A stretch of 64,000 nt of DNA from Actinomycetospora callitridis (GTDB taxonomy: Bacteria > Actinomycetota > Actinomycetes > Mycobacteriales > Pseudonocardiaceae): NCBI RefSeq assembly GCF_028737265.1, contig NZ_JAQZAK010000014.1:29369-93368 (forward strand), read 5' to 3'. Made by a program: the position numbers and the translations under genes. Shown in pieces: positions 23,114 through 31,245 of this stretch; within the stretch, counting starts at the first letter, position 1, and every line of letters begins with the position of its first letter. The notes under the pieces are model-generated. The model made no database searches. It was not told the DNA's origin and was given only the letters and a program-made list of their open reading frames with translations.

Positions 23114-23481
23114 GCGGCCCCGGTCGGTGGCTCCAGGTCGTGGGCCTGGGACACGGCGCGATCGGGCTCTGGACGTACCGCGACGTCCTCGCCGGGACCG
23201 CCCGGGAGGTCCGTGAGCGAGGGCCCGCCGGGATCGTCGGCGCCGTCCCCGACCGGGGCGACCGGGCGACCGCCTTCTGGTTCCTCGTCGCCGCGCCGGC
23301 GCTGTGGAGCGTCGGGCGCACGTTGCAACCCGGCGACCGCGCCGCGGGCGGCGTCCTCGCGGCCACCGGCGTCGTCGGCACCGTCCTGATGCCGACCAGC
23401 GGCTTCCCGGCCCTCGCCGCCCTCGGGGCCTGGGCGGCGCTCGGCCGGAGCTCACGTGCGGCGGCGCCGCGCCTCCGCTGA
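23110..23481 (+). CDS. DUF6463-type small membrane protein
   Basis: A 123-residue protein with about four hydrophobic segments: WLQVVGLGHGAIGLWTYRDVL, FWFLVAAPALWSVGRTL, AAGGVLAATGVVGTVL and FPALAALGAWAALG. The GHGAIGLWTYRDVL start and the length match the uncharacterised DUF6463 family, which often accompanies TetR regulators. It is translationally coupled to tetR. Its last 30 bases overlap the convergent MarR gene. Confidence 0.75.
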   Translation: MSGPGRWLQVVGLGHGAIGLWTYRDVLAGTAREVRERGPAGIVGAVPDRGDRATAFWFLVAAPALWSVGRTLQPGDRAAGGVLAATGVVGTVLMPTSGFPALAALGAWAALGRSSRAAAPRLR

Positions 23482-23949
23482 GCGCGGCGGGGCCGCGCGC
23501 ATGTGGTCGCGCACCGGCTCCAGCAGGTCGGCGAGCCGCTGCGCGTCGGCCCGCGAGAGCGGCTCGAAGAGCATCTGACCGACGACCTCCTCGTGGCCCG
23601 GGAGCACCGTCGCGAGGAGCGCCCGGCCGGCCTCGGTGATGGTGAGGGTGACGCTGCGCTCGTCGTCCACCGACGGCGCGCGGGCGACCAGCCCGGCCTT
23701 CTCCAGGAGTCCGGCCTGGTAGGTCAGGCCGCTGCGGCTGTGGACGATGGCGTCGGCCAGGTCGGTCATGCGGTGGCTGCCGGTCGGGGACAGCCGCAGG
23801 CGCATGAGGATCTGGAAGCGCACGAAGGTCAGGCCGCCCGCCTCGCGCAGCTGCTGCTCGATCGCGTACCGCAGCAGGTCCGACACCTCGACCAGGGCGA
23901 AGTACGCGCCGAGCTGTACCGGGTCGACGGAGTGCGGCGGCTCGGGCAC
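23452..23949 (-). CDS. MarR-family transcriptional regulator
   Basis: A 165-residue MarR protein starting at GTG 23949. The winged helix spans about residues 45-110 (FVRFQILMRLRLSP, MTDLADAIVHSRSGLTYQAGLLEKAGLV, DDERSVTLTITEAGRALL). Two identical palindromes in the divergent promoter to the quinone oxidoreductase gene are its likely operators. A TAGACT box lies six bases upstream of the start, consistent with leaderless transcription. Confidence 0.9.
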   Translation of the reverse strand: MPEPPHSVDPVQLGAYFALVEVSDLLRYAIEQQLREAGGLTFVRFQILMRLRLSPTGSHRMTDLADAIVHSRSGLTYQAGLLEKAGLVARAPSVDDERSVTLTITEAGRALLATVLPGHEEVVGQMLFEPLSRADAQRLADLLEPVRDHMRAAPPRSAEARRRRT

Positions 23950-23964
23950 GCCGGGAGTCTACTT

Positions 23965-24014
23965 GCTTCGAGTTCGAAGCAGAGCTAGCGTCGGAAGCGC
24001 TTCGAGTTCGAAGC
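23965..24014. promoter_or_regulatory. Two identical 16-bp MarR operators (GCTTCGA-GT-TCGAAGC)
   Basis: The palindrome GCTTCGAGTTCGAAGC occurs at 23965-23980 and again at 23999-24014, 34 bases apart centre to centre, or just over three helical turns, so two dimers would bind the same face. They cover the divergent promoter between the MarR gene and the oxidoreductase gene. A TAGCGT box lies between them. Confidence 0.8.
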
Positions 24015-24057
24015 AACAGCGATCCCATGACGCGATCTTGCGAAGCGAGGCCCGGAC

Positions 24058-25002
24058 GTGAAGGCAGTGCGTTTCCACGAGTACGGCGGCCCGGACGTGC
24101 TCCGGTACGAGGACGTCGAGCAGCCCGTCCCCGGGCCCGGGGAGGTGCGGGTGCGGGTCGCCGCCACGACCTTCAACCTCGTCGACGACGGCATCCGCGG
24201 CGGCTACCTGCAGGGCCCCTTCCCGGTGGCGCTGCCGCACACGCCCGGTATCGAGGTCTCCGGCACGGTCGACGCGCTCGGCGACGGCGTCGACGGGCTG
24301 TCCCCCGGCGAGGAGGTCGTAGGCTTCCTGCCGATGGTGGCGGACGGCGCCGCGGCCGAGTACGTCGTCGCGCCGGCCGAGGTCCTGACGCGCGCACCGT
24401 CCGGCGTCGAGCTCACCGACGCCGCCGCCCTGCCGATGGTGGGCCTCACCGCCTGGCAGGCGCTGGTCGACGACGCGAAGCTCACGGCCGGGCAGCGCGT
24501 GCTGATCAACGGCGCGGGCGGCGCCGTGGGCGGCTACGCCGTGCAGCTCGCGAAGCACGCCGGCGCCCACGTCGTCGCGGTCGGCAGCCCGCGCAGCAGT
24601 GCCGGGCTGCGCTCAGCAGGGGCCGACGAGGTCGTCGACCACACCACGACCGAGGTGACGGCCGCGGTGACCGAGCCGGTCGACGTCGTGCTCAACCTCG
24701 CCTCGATCGCCCCGGCGGAACTGAGTGCGCTGGTCGGCCTCGTGCGGGACGGCGGCGTCGTCGTGAACACCGTGCCAGGGACGCCGGCCCCCGCCGACGA
24801 GGCCCGTGGCGTCCGGGCGATCGACGTCTTCGTCCGCAACGACGCCGAGCAGCTGGCGCACCTGGTCGCCCTGGTGGAGGCCGGCGACCTGCGGATCGAC
24901 GTCGCCCGCCACGTGCCGCTGGCGGAGCTCGCGGGCGTCCACGCCGAGGCGGACGCGGGCACCCTGCGCGGCAAGGTGGTCGTCGTGCCGACCCCGGCCT
25001 GA
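24058..25002 (+). CDS. NADP-dependent quinone oxidoreductase (zinc-independent MDR family)
   Basis: A 314-residue medium-chain reductase of the zeta-crystallin/QOR group. MKAVRFHEYGGPDVL at the start is typical, the nucleotide-binding motif INGAGGAVGGYAVQLAKHAG lies near residue 149, and no zinc-ligand cysteines are present. It reduces quinones or enones with NADPH in the cytoplasm. GTG 24058 is the start. It is divergent from MarR across two palindromic operators and so is probably induced by electrophiles or quinones, a sensible safeguard in a catechol-metabolising organism. Confidence 0.9.
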   Translation: MKAVRFHEYGGPDVLRYEDVEQPVPGPGEVRVRVAATTFNLVDDGIRGGYLQGPFPVALPHTPGIEVSGTVDALGDGVDGLSPGEEVVGFLPMVADGAAAEYVVAPAEVLTRAPSGVELTDAAALPMVGLTAWQALVDDAKLTAGQRVLINGAGGAVGGYAVQLAKHAGAHVVAVGSPRSSAGLRSAGADEVVDHTTTEVTAAVTEPVDVVLNLASIAPAELSALVGLVRDGGVVVNTVPGTPAPADEARGVRAIDVFVRNDAEQLAHLVALVEAGDLRIDVARHVPLAELAGVHAEADAGTLRGKVVVVPTPA

Positions 25003-25125
25003 GTACCCCGGCCTGAGCGGTCAGAGATTGGTCGGCGAATCTGCCTGACTCCCCGGTCGGATTGATCAACCCTGGACGGGACGGCGCGAGACTCGAGGTA
25101 TCCGTCCGACACCAGCGACGCCGGG

Positions 25126-25455
25126 CGACTTCCCGCCGTGGCAGACCGTCTACTGGTACGTCAACCAGTGGGAACAAGCCGAGATCACCGCGAACAGCTG
25201 CGTATGGCCGAGGGCCGGCTCGGCACCCGGTGCGGAGCGTGTTCGCCGACGTCGGCTTCGCCGGACGCCTGCTCGCCCGGGCCGCGACCGTTCCGAACAC
25301 CACGCTGCACATCGGGCGCGAACCCGCCGGCCAGCGCGGCTTTGCGGTCAACCCGCGACGATGGGTGGTCGAGCGGACCTTCGCACGGCTCACCGCCCGA
25401 GGACGCCCCGCGATCCGACAGCAGCGCCGCCGATTCGCGGCCCTCCATGATGTTC
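25126..25455 (+). pseudogene. IS5-family (IS112-like) transposase remnant
   Basis: Two fragments of a DDE transposase survive in different frames. The N-terminal piece reads GDFPPWQTVYWYVNQWEQAEIT (about 25126-25190, one frame). The C-terminal piece VFADVGFAGRLLAR ... FAVNPRRWVVERTFARLT runs from about 25239 to 25455 and keeps the aspartate and final glutamate region of the DDE core. The middle third of the gene is missing and the frames do not join, so it is dead. No clear terminal inverted repeats were found. The surrounding sequence to 25684 holds nothing else I recognise. Confidence 0.75.
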
Positions 25456-25684
25456 ACATCACGTTCTCGAGCGGACGGCTGCTGTGCGGTCGGACGTCCG
25501 GGTCACGGTCGAGTCCCTGGCCTGTTCATCACTCCCAGCACCCATCGGACACTGTGCCCTCCGGGGCACACTCAAGCCCGGCGGTGCGCCGGTTCCGCAC
25601 CGAGCCGCAGATCGGGTTGACTGTGCTGCAGCGGCACGGTGTTGCGTGAGACTCGCCCCGACCGCCCCCACAACGGGAGAATCG

Positions 25685-26079
25685 ATGACCAGCGCACGGC
25701 CACCCCGAGAGCCGCTGCCCGATCTGATCGACATCGAGGAGTTCGTCGGCGACCCGGAGCTCGCCGGCCCCTCCGTCTCTCCCGACGGCCCCCGGGACAG
25801 CTGCGCGGTCTGGTCCGCCGAGCCGGAGCCGACCTACCCTTCTCGGGCCCGGTCGAGGGACTGCCGCCGACGCTCGTCGTCTCGATCACCGGCGACTCGC
25901 CCACCCCGTACCCCGCCGGGATCCGGCTGGCCGAGGCCCTCGGGAGCAGCCTGCTGACCGTCGAGAGCGAGCAGCACACCGTCGTCGAGGCCGGCAGGAA
26001 CGTCTGCGTCGCCGACTCGACGCCCGCCTACCTCGTCCACCTGCGGACGCCGCCGGCGGACGCCCGCCCCGCCCTCTGA
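25685..26079 (+). pseudogene. Chimeric remnant: S9-peptidase N-terminus joined to a TAP-like hydrolase C-terminus
   Basis: An ATG at 25685 preceded by GGGAGA begins a reading frame whose EEFVGDPELAGPSVSPDG resembles the N-terminus of S9 prolyl oligopeptidases. After about 35 residues that frame loses meaning. From about 25831 a second frame reads GLPPTLVVSITGDSPTPYPA, then LLTVESEQHTVVEAG and PAYLVHL. This is the C-terminal TAP-like domain of secreted alpha/beta hydrolases of the tripeptidyl-aminopeptidase type. Two unrelated gene ends are fused by deletion and neither can work. Confidence 0.6.
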
Positions 26080-26119
26080 TCGACGAGCCGCCCGAACCCC
26101 GACGAAGGAGAACCCGCTG

Positions 26120-27622
26120 ATGGACGGCGCCGGACTCACCCGGCTCGACGCGACCGCCCAGGCCGACCTGGTCCGCGCGGGCCAGGTCACCCCGACCGAG
26201 CTCGTCGAGGCCTCGATCGAGGCCGTCGAACGGCTCGACCCCCGGCTGGGCGCCGTGTTCACCCCGACCTTCGACCACGCCCGCGACCACGCCGCCGCCG
26301 TGTCGGCGCGGGCGCCGTTCCCGGGGGTGCCGATCCTGGTCAAGGACATCCTGCTGGAGCTGGCGGGATACCCCTACGGCCACGGCGGGCTGCGCCTGCT
26401 GCGCGACCGCGGCCACGTCTCGGACCGGACCACCTACGTGGCCGCCGGGCTGCGCGCCGCTGGCTTCGCGTTCCTCGGCCGCAGCACCTCGGCGCTGCAG
26501 GGCGTGGAGCTCGGCGTCCCGGACCTCGCACTGCACACGATGCCCCGCAACCCGTGGAACACCGACTTCTCCACCGGCGGGTCGAGCAGCGGGTCCGCCG
26601 CGGCGGTCGCGGCCGGGCTGGTGCCGATGGCCCACGGGAACGACGGCGGTGGTTCCCTGCGGATGCCGGCCGCGCTCTGCGGGCTGGTCGCGCTCAAGCC
26701 CACCCGCGGGCGGGTGTCACCCGGACCGCTGGTCGGCGCCGTCAACTCCACCGCCCAGTCGTGGATCGAGGACTTCGTTCTCACTCGCACGGTGCGCGAC
26801 ACCGCCGCGGTGCTGCCCCTGCTCGGCGGCCGCCGGCCGGGAGACCCCCTCCCTCCCCTGCCGCCGTTGCGCCCGGGCGGCGACGGCGCGCGGCTGCGGA
26901 TCGGGATCACCACCACCCCGTTCGCGGACGTGCCCGAGCTGACCGTCGACGCGGCGTGCGTCCGCGCCGCGACCGATACCGCCACCCTGCTGTCCGAGCT
27001 CGGCCACACCGTGATCCCGGTCGACCAGCCCCGCTACGACCTGCTCGCCGACGAGTGGCGCTACGGCCTGTCCGGGCCCGCGCCGATCATGCTGGCGCGC
27101 GACCTGGACGGCGTCGCCGACATCATCGGCCGTCCCCTCACCCCGGACGACGTCGGGCCGGTGCTGTGGACCACGGCCGAGCAGGGCCGCTCCTTCAGCG
27201 CCCTGCAGGCCCTCGAGTTCGCCGAGTTCGTGCACCGCACCTGCGTCACCTTCGACCGATGGTGGGAGGAGCAGGACCTCGACCTGCTGCTCACCCCCAC
27301 CGTCGCCCGGCGAACCCCGCCGATGACCGACTACCTGCCCCCGCCCCACGGCGACTACGCCGTCAGCCTGGACGACCCGCTGTCGGTCGCCTACGCCCTC
27401 GCCGCCCTGATGCCGCTCATCTGCTTCACCGCGCTCTACAACTGGACCGGCCAGCCCGCTGTCTCCCTTCCGCTCGGCGTCGACGACGACGGCCTACCCG
27501 TCGGGATCCAGCTCGGCGCCCGACGCCTCCGCGAGGACCACCTCCTCGACGTCGCCTCCGAACTGGAGACCGCCCGGCCGTGGGCCGGCCGCACCCCCGC
27601 CGTGCACGCCGCTACGGGTTGA
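26120..27622 (+). CDS. Amidase (amidase-signature family)
   Basis: A 500-residue amidase-signature enzyme with the Ser-cisSer-Lys triad: lysine in GVPILVKDI (about residue 76), the serine-rich STGGSSSGSAAAVAAG (about 151-166) and the nucleophilic serine in DGGGSLRMPAALCG (about 177). Such enzymes hydrolyse amides to acids and ammonia. ATG 26120 is preceded by GAAGGAG. It is intact but flanked on both sides by decayed DNA, so it may be a lone survivor or an acquired gene. Confidence 0.9.
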   Translation: MDGAGLTRLDATAQADLVRAGQVTPTELVEASIEAVERLDPRLGAVFTPTFDHARDHAAAVSARAPFPGVPILVKDILLELAGYPYGHGGLRLLRDRGHVSDRTTYVAAGLRAAGFAFLGRSTSALQGVELGVPDLALHTMPRNPWNTDFSTGGSSSGSAAAVAAGLVPMAHGNDGGGSLRMPAALCGLVALKPTRGRVSPGPLVGAVNSTAQSWIEDFVLTRTVRDTAAVLPLLGGRRPGDPLPPLPPLRPGGDGARLRIGITTTPFADVPELTVDAACVRAATDTATLLSELGHTVIPVDQPRYDLLADEWRYGLSGPAPIMLARDLDGVADIIGRPLTPDDVGPVLWTTAEQGRSFSALQALEFAEFVHRTCVTFDRWWEEQDLDLLLTPTVARRTPPMTDYLPPPHGDYAVSLDDPLSVAYALAALMPLICFTALYNWTGQPAVSLPLGVDDDGLPVGIQLGARRLREDHLLDVASELETARPWAGRTPAVHAATG

Positions 27623-28102
27623 CCGACCTCACGCCCGCTCGTCCCGGTGCCCACCGGAGGTTCGACCCGCAGCAACGCCTGGACCCGGCGGAAGACGTCG
27701 AGCTGGGCAGGGCCATGCGTTCGGCCAGGTCCTGGCGCGCCTCGTGGTCGGCGTCGGGGGCCAGGGCGTCGAACGCGCCGTCGGTCGGGTCGGTGGGCAC
27801 GTTGCGCAGCAGCACCGCCGACTCCATCAACGGGTCAACCGACCGCGGCGCCGACAAACGCCATCAAGCTCGGGGTCTCGAGCGAGGTCCAGGACGCCGG
27901 CGGAGCCGACAGCTCCGGCAACCTCGTCTTGCACTGCACCGCCGCGTGCAACGTGCCCGCCCGGTGCAACTCCATGAGCGTGCTGACGCGTCACCGCGGA
28001 AGTCCCGAACGAACTGCACGAACCGCTCATCGCCCAGAGGCCACCCGGTGGGCCGGCTACGCGACAGCAGCGCCGGACTTTCTCGGCGTCGGCCTGACCC
28101 AT
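27623..28102. other. Degenerate region without an assignable gene
   Basis: The DNA between the amidase and the Rieske oxygenase has no convincing coding region. A minus-strand open frame of 81 codons (27612-27857) begins MSAPRSVDPLMESAVLL but overlaps the amidase end and matches no family I know. A second minus-strand stretch (about 27870-28010, MELHRAGTLHAAVQCKTRLP in part) also looks like a gene fragment. With the remnants at 25.1-26.1 kb this suggests past insertion and deletion. Confidence 0.4.
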
Positions 28103-28147
28103 CTCACACACGCTGTGAGCATCTCCGCGGGCCCCATCCCGCGGAGA
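28103..28147. promoter_or_regulatory. Two perfect dyads upstream of the Rieske oxygenase gene
   Basis: CTCACA-N5-TGTGAG (28103-28119) and TCTCCGCGGG-N6-CCCGCGGAGA (28122-28147) lie three bases apart, 74-118 bases before the Rieske oxygenase start and upstream of a TAGCGT box at 28183. Their different sequences suggest two regulators, or an operator next to a hairpin. Confidence 0.5.
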
Positions 28148-28182
28148 GGGACACAGCTCTTCTCGTCGCCCGGCCGGCTCCC

Positions 28183-28188
28183 TAGCGT
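28183..28188 (+). promoter_or_regulatory. Candidate -10 element of the Rieske oxygenase gene
   Basis: TAGCGT, in the context CCTAGCGTCGTGGAC, lies 32 bases before the ATG at 28221 and downstream of the two dyads. The same hexamer and following bases (TAGCGTCG) occur at 35953 and 44825. Confidence 0.4.
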
Positions 28189-28220
28189 CGTGGACACCGC
28201 CACACGCCCCGGAGGGCCGC

Positions 28221-29570
28221 ATGCTGACCGCCGAGCAGAACGAGGAACTCACGGCCGTCGAGGCCGGTACGCCGATGGGCGAGGTGCTGCGCCGCTACTG
28301 GTACCCGGTGGCGTTCGCCCGCGAGCTGCAGGAGTTCCCCGTCAAGCGCGTCGAGCTGCTCGGGGAGTTCTTCGCGCTCTGGCGCTCGCCGTCGGGCAAG
28401 TACGGGATCATCCCGGAGCCCTGCCCGCACCGGAAGGCGTCGATGGCCTACGGCGTCGTCGAGGGCGACGGCCTGCGCTGCCCGTACCACGGCTGGAAGT
28501 TCGACACCGACGGCGCGTGCACCGACCAGCCGGCGGAGAAGGAGAACACCAACTTCGCCGAGCGCGTGCGCGCCACCGCCGGGAAGGTCGAGGAGCTCGG
28601 CGGGCTCGTGTGGGCCTACCTCGGACCGGACCCGGCGCCGCTGCTCCCCCGCTTCGACGTCTACGTCATGGACGGGTACCGCGACATCGGCTGGGCCGAC
28701 ATCCCCTGCAACTACGTGCAGGTCATGGAGAACGCGGTCGACCCGCACCACGTCGAGCACCTGCACGGCCGCTACTTCGAGTTCATCGGGAACCACGAGG
28801 GCTTCGTCGCCCCGGCGTCGTTCGGCAAGAAGCACCAGCGCATCGGCTTCGACGCGTTCGAGTGGGGCATCATCAAGCGCCGCGTGCTCGCCGGGGCGTC
28901 GGAGGACAACGACGACTGGAAGGTCGGGCACCCGCTCGTCTTCCCGTACAACATGCGTGTCGGCGGTGGCGGCATCCACCAGATGCAGATCCGCGTGCCG
29001 ATCAACCGGACGACCACCCGGTTCATGCTCTACACCGTCCACGCCCCCGAGGGCTACGAGCCGGTCGAGCAGCAGACGGTGCCCGACTACGAGATCCCGG
29101 TGTTCGACGACCGCGGCCACCACGTCGTGAACTACGTCGAGGGCCAGGACATCATGGCCTGGTGCACCCAGGGTCGGATCACCGACCGGACCACGGAGCA
29201 CCTCGGCCGCTCGGACATCGGCGTGGCGCTGCTGCGCAAGATGTTCCGCCAGTCGATGCAGGCCGTCGCCAAGGGCGAGGACCCGCTGGGCACCATCCGC
29301 GAGCCCCACGAGCGCATCGACCTGCCTTGCGAGAAGGACAAGTTCCACGCCGGCGGCGCCGAGTTCGCCCTCGACTTCTGCAACATGGGGTCGACGCGCT
29401 ACTCCCCCGACCTCGAGGCCATCCGCCAGGTGCACATCACGGCGGCGGCCCGCGTGGCGGCGGACAAGGAGGCCGGCCGCACGTCGTTCACCCCCGTGGG
29501 CGGCATCGGCACGGCCACCCTCGCTCCGGAGACCTCCGCGCAGGTGGACTCGGGGACGATCCCTCGGTGA
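28221..29570 (+). CDS. Rieske non-heme iron aromatic oxygenase, alpha subunit
   Basis: A 449-residue oxygenase. The Rieske [2Fe-2S] ligands are in EPCPHRKASMAYG (about residue 71) and LRCPYHGWKFDTDG (about 90). The mononuclear iron site is in ENAVDPHHVEHLHG (about 173-186). The single-component size and VLRRYWYPVAF start resemble the phthalate-dioxygenase group, which uses a separate reductase. It hydroxylates or O-demethylates an aromatic with NADH-derived electrons. No reductase is adjacent; the nearest Rieske ferredoxin is at 32230. GGAGGG precedes ATG 28221. Confidence 0.9.
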   Translation: MLTAEQNEELTAVEAGTPMGEVLRRYWYPVAFARELQEFPVKRVELLGEFFALWRSPSGKYGIIPEPCPHRKASMAYGVVEGDGLRCPYHGWKFDTDGACTDQPAEKENTNFAERVRATAGKVEELGGLVWAYLGPDPAPLLPRFDVYVMDGYRDIGWADIPCNYVQVMENAVDPHHVEHLHGRYFEFIGNHEGFVAPASFGKKHQRIGFDAFEWGIIKRRVLAGASEDNDDWKVGHPLVFPYNMRVGGGGIHQMQIRVPINRTTTRFMLYTVHAPEGYEPVEQQTVPDYEIPVFDDRGHHVVNYVEGQDIMAWCTQGRITDRTTEHLGRSDIGVALLRKMFRQSMQAVAKGEDPLGTIREPHERIDLPCEKDKFHAGGAEFALDFCNMGSTRYSPDLEAIRQVHITAAARVAADKEAGRTSFTPVGGIGTATLAPETSAQVDSGTIPR

Positions 29571-29596
29571 GGCCGTCTCGTGGGAGCGTGGCCGAC

Positions 29597-29836
29597 GTGA
29601 CCCAGGCCGACGGCTCGCCCGGCGCCCGCATCGACCGGCGGTTCGCCGCCGACGTCGAAGCCCATCGTCGCGACGCTCCGCGGTTCTGCCCGCAGTGCGC
29701 ACGGGACCTCGGGCTCGCCAACGAGTTCTGGGAGGGCGACCAGCGCCGGTTCTACTGCTGGTGCGCGACCTGCGACTGGACGGGCGAGGTCACCACCACC
29801 GGCGAGACGGCGATCGGGCACGAGCCGGAGCACTGA
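29597..29836 (+). CDS. Small zinc-ribbon-like protein
   Basis: A protein of about 79 residues with two cysteine pairs, FCPQCARDLG and CWCATCDWTGEV, spaced like a zinc ribbon. Start choice: GTG 29597 has GGGAG ten bases ahead; GTG 29588 is in frame but too close to that site. It lies 26 bases after the Rieske oxygenase stop and is probably co-transcribed. It is not a ferredoxin by its cysteine spacing. Its role, perhaps as an assembly or regulatory partner of the oxygenase, is a guess. Confidence 0.65.
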   Translation: MTQADGSPGARIDRRFAADVEAHRRDAPRFCPQCARDLGLANEFWEGDQRRFYCWCATCDWTGEVTTTGETAIGHEPEH

Positions 29837-29844
29837 GCCTGCGC

Positions 29845-31194
29845 TCAGAGGGGGACGCGGGGTCGTCCGCCGAGGCGGGGTTGCTGGTCGGGGTCGATCC
29901 AGGGCGGCGGGGTGAACCACGGCAGCCCGTTCTGGATCTCGACGTTCCAGTGGCCGGCGTGGATCAGCTGGTGGTGGAAGCGGCAGAGCAGCACCAGGTT
30001 GTCCAGGCGTGTCGGACCACCGTGGAACCAGTCACGGATGTGGTGGGCGTGGCAACGCCGCGGCCGCCGTGAGCAGCTCGGGAACGCGCAGCCACCGTCG
30101 CGCAGGTTCAGCGCGCGCCGCAGGGCGTCGGTGACGGTGCGCGACAGCCGCCCCACGTCCAGCGGCTCGGATTTCGAGCCGAGGACGATCGGGACGATCT
30201 CGGCGTCGCAGGCCAGGCGGCGCACGGTGTGCGGGTCGACCAGCGCCCCGGAGTCCAGGGTGCCGTGCCCGATCGCCTGCTGCAGCCACCGGTGATCCAT
30301 CGTGATCGTCAGCAGGGGACGTCCCGGACGATCCACCGCCCCCGGGCGCGGAGAGGACCCCGGGCGCGGGGACGGCTCCGGGCGGCGGGGCTCGGGGATC
30401 AGGGCCTCGTCATCAGTCCCGGTGTCATCAGTGCCGGTGGCGGGGTGTTCGTGGCGGGTGTCGTCGGCGAGGCCGCCGGGGCGCCGCGCGTCGTGCACGA
30501 GGTCCTTGAGCCCGTCGAGACGGCGACGCTCCAGGCTGCGCGGATCATCCGGCCCGCACGGGACGGCCAGCCCGTCGATCACCTCGACGAACGCCTCGGC
30601 ATCGCTCGGATCATGCAACCGACCCTTGAAGGCCAGCGACCCATCCCGTCGGCGCACCACCTGCAACTCATCACAGGCGTCCTCGCCCTCGGGCGGGACA
30701 TCACCGTCCGGGTCGAAGTGCTCGATCAACGCCTTCGCATACCGGCGCAGCATCCGCGGCGGCAACACCCGGGCGTGCTCCGCGAGCGTGCGCTCGGCCC
30801 CGAACCAATCGGCCACCGACAACCCCTCGACCCGATCCAGGCGGGTCATCGTCTCCCGGATCACCGTGAGGTGCCCCGAGTGAATCTCCCCCGACCCGGC
30901 CACGATCGCGGTGACCGGCAACCGCGGCGGTAGCGGCTCACCGCGCAGCGACACCCGGGCCGTCAGGTCCGCGGCCTCACCCACCAGCCGCTTCGCCTCG
31001 GGCTGATCCACATTGCCGCACTCCTGCAACAACCGGACCGCACTACGGTCCCCGGTCTGCTCGGCCACCCCGAGCCGCTCCAGCTCGGCGATGTCCCCCA
31101 ACAACCGGAACTGCTCGGCGCGCAACGCGACCAGGCGCGTACGGGCACGGTCGAGCGCCTCCCGCTCCACCACCCCCAGCACCCGTTCGCTCAT
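29845..31194 (-). CDS. DUF222/HNH endonuclease-domain protein (13E12 repeat family)
   Basis: A 449-residue protein with the N-terminal helical DUF222 domain (RLVALRAEQFRLLGDIAELERLG, LLQECGNVDQPEAKRLV) to about residue 320. A C-terminal HNH nuclease motif follows: CAFPSCSRRPRRCHAHHIRDW, then NLVLLCRFHHQLIH, with the zinc-binding cysteines and the catalytic HH. This family is highly multiplied in actinobacteria and sometimes behaves as a mobile or selfish gene; its cellular role is unknown. It converges on the zinc-ribbon gene. The linker near residue 270-290 is rich in proline and acidic residues. Confidence 0.9.
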   Translation of the reverse strand: MSERVLGVVEREALDRARTRLVALRAEQFRLLGDIAELERLGVAEQTGDRSAVRLLQECGNVDQPEAKRLVGEAADLTARVSLRGEPLPPRLPVTAIVAGSGEIHSGHLTVIRETMTRLDRVEGLSVADWFGAERTLAEHARVLPPRMLRRYAKALIEHFDPDGDVPPEGEDACDELQVVRRRDGSLAFKGRLHDPSDAEAFVEVIDGLAVPCGPDDPRSLERRRLDGLKDLVHDARRPGGLADDTRHEHPATGTDDTGTDDEALIPEPRRPEPSPRPGSSPRPGAVDRPGRPLLTITMDHRWLQQAIGHGTLDSGALVDPHTVRRLACDAEIVPIVLGSKSEPLDVGRLSRTVTDALRRALNLRDGGCAFPSCSRRPRRCHAHHIRDWFHGGPTRLDNLVLLCRFHHQLIHAGHWNVEIQNGLPWFTPPPWIDPDQQPRLGGRPRVPL

Positions 31195-31245
31195 GTGTTC
31201 GATTCTAGAGCCGACCCCCGACAACGCCGGGCCCGCGACCAGGGC

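Noticed and set aside
27612..27857. 81-codon minus-strand open frame as a gene
   Set aside because: It overlaps the end of the amidase, lacks a ribosome-binding site and matches no family. It is treated as part of a degenerate region.
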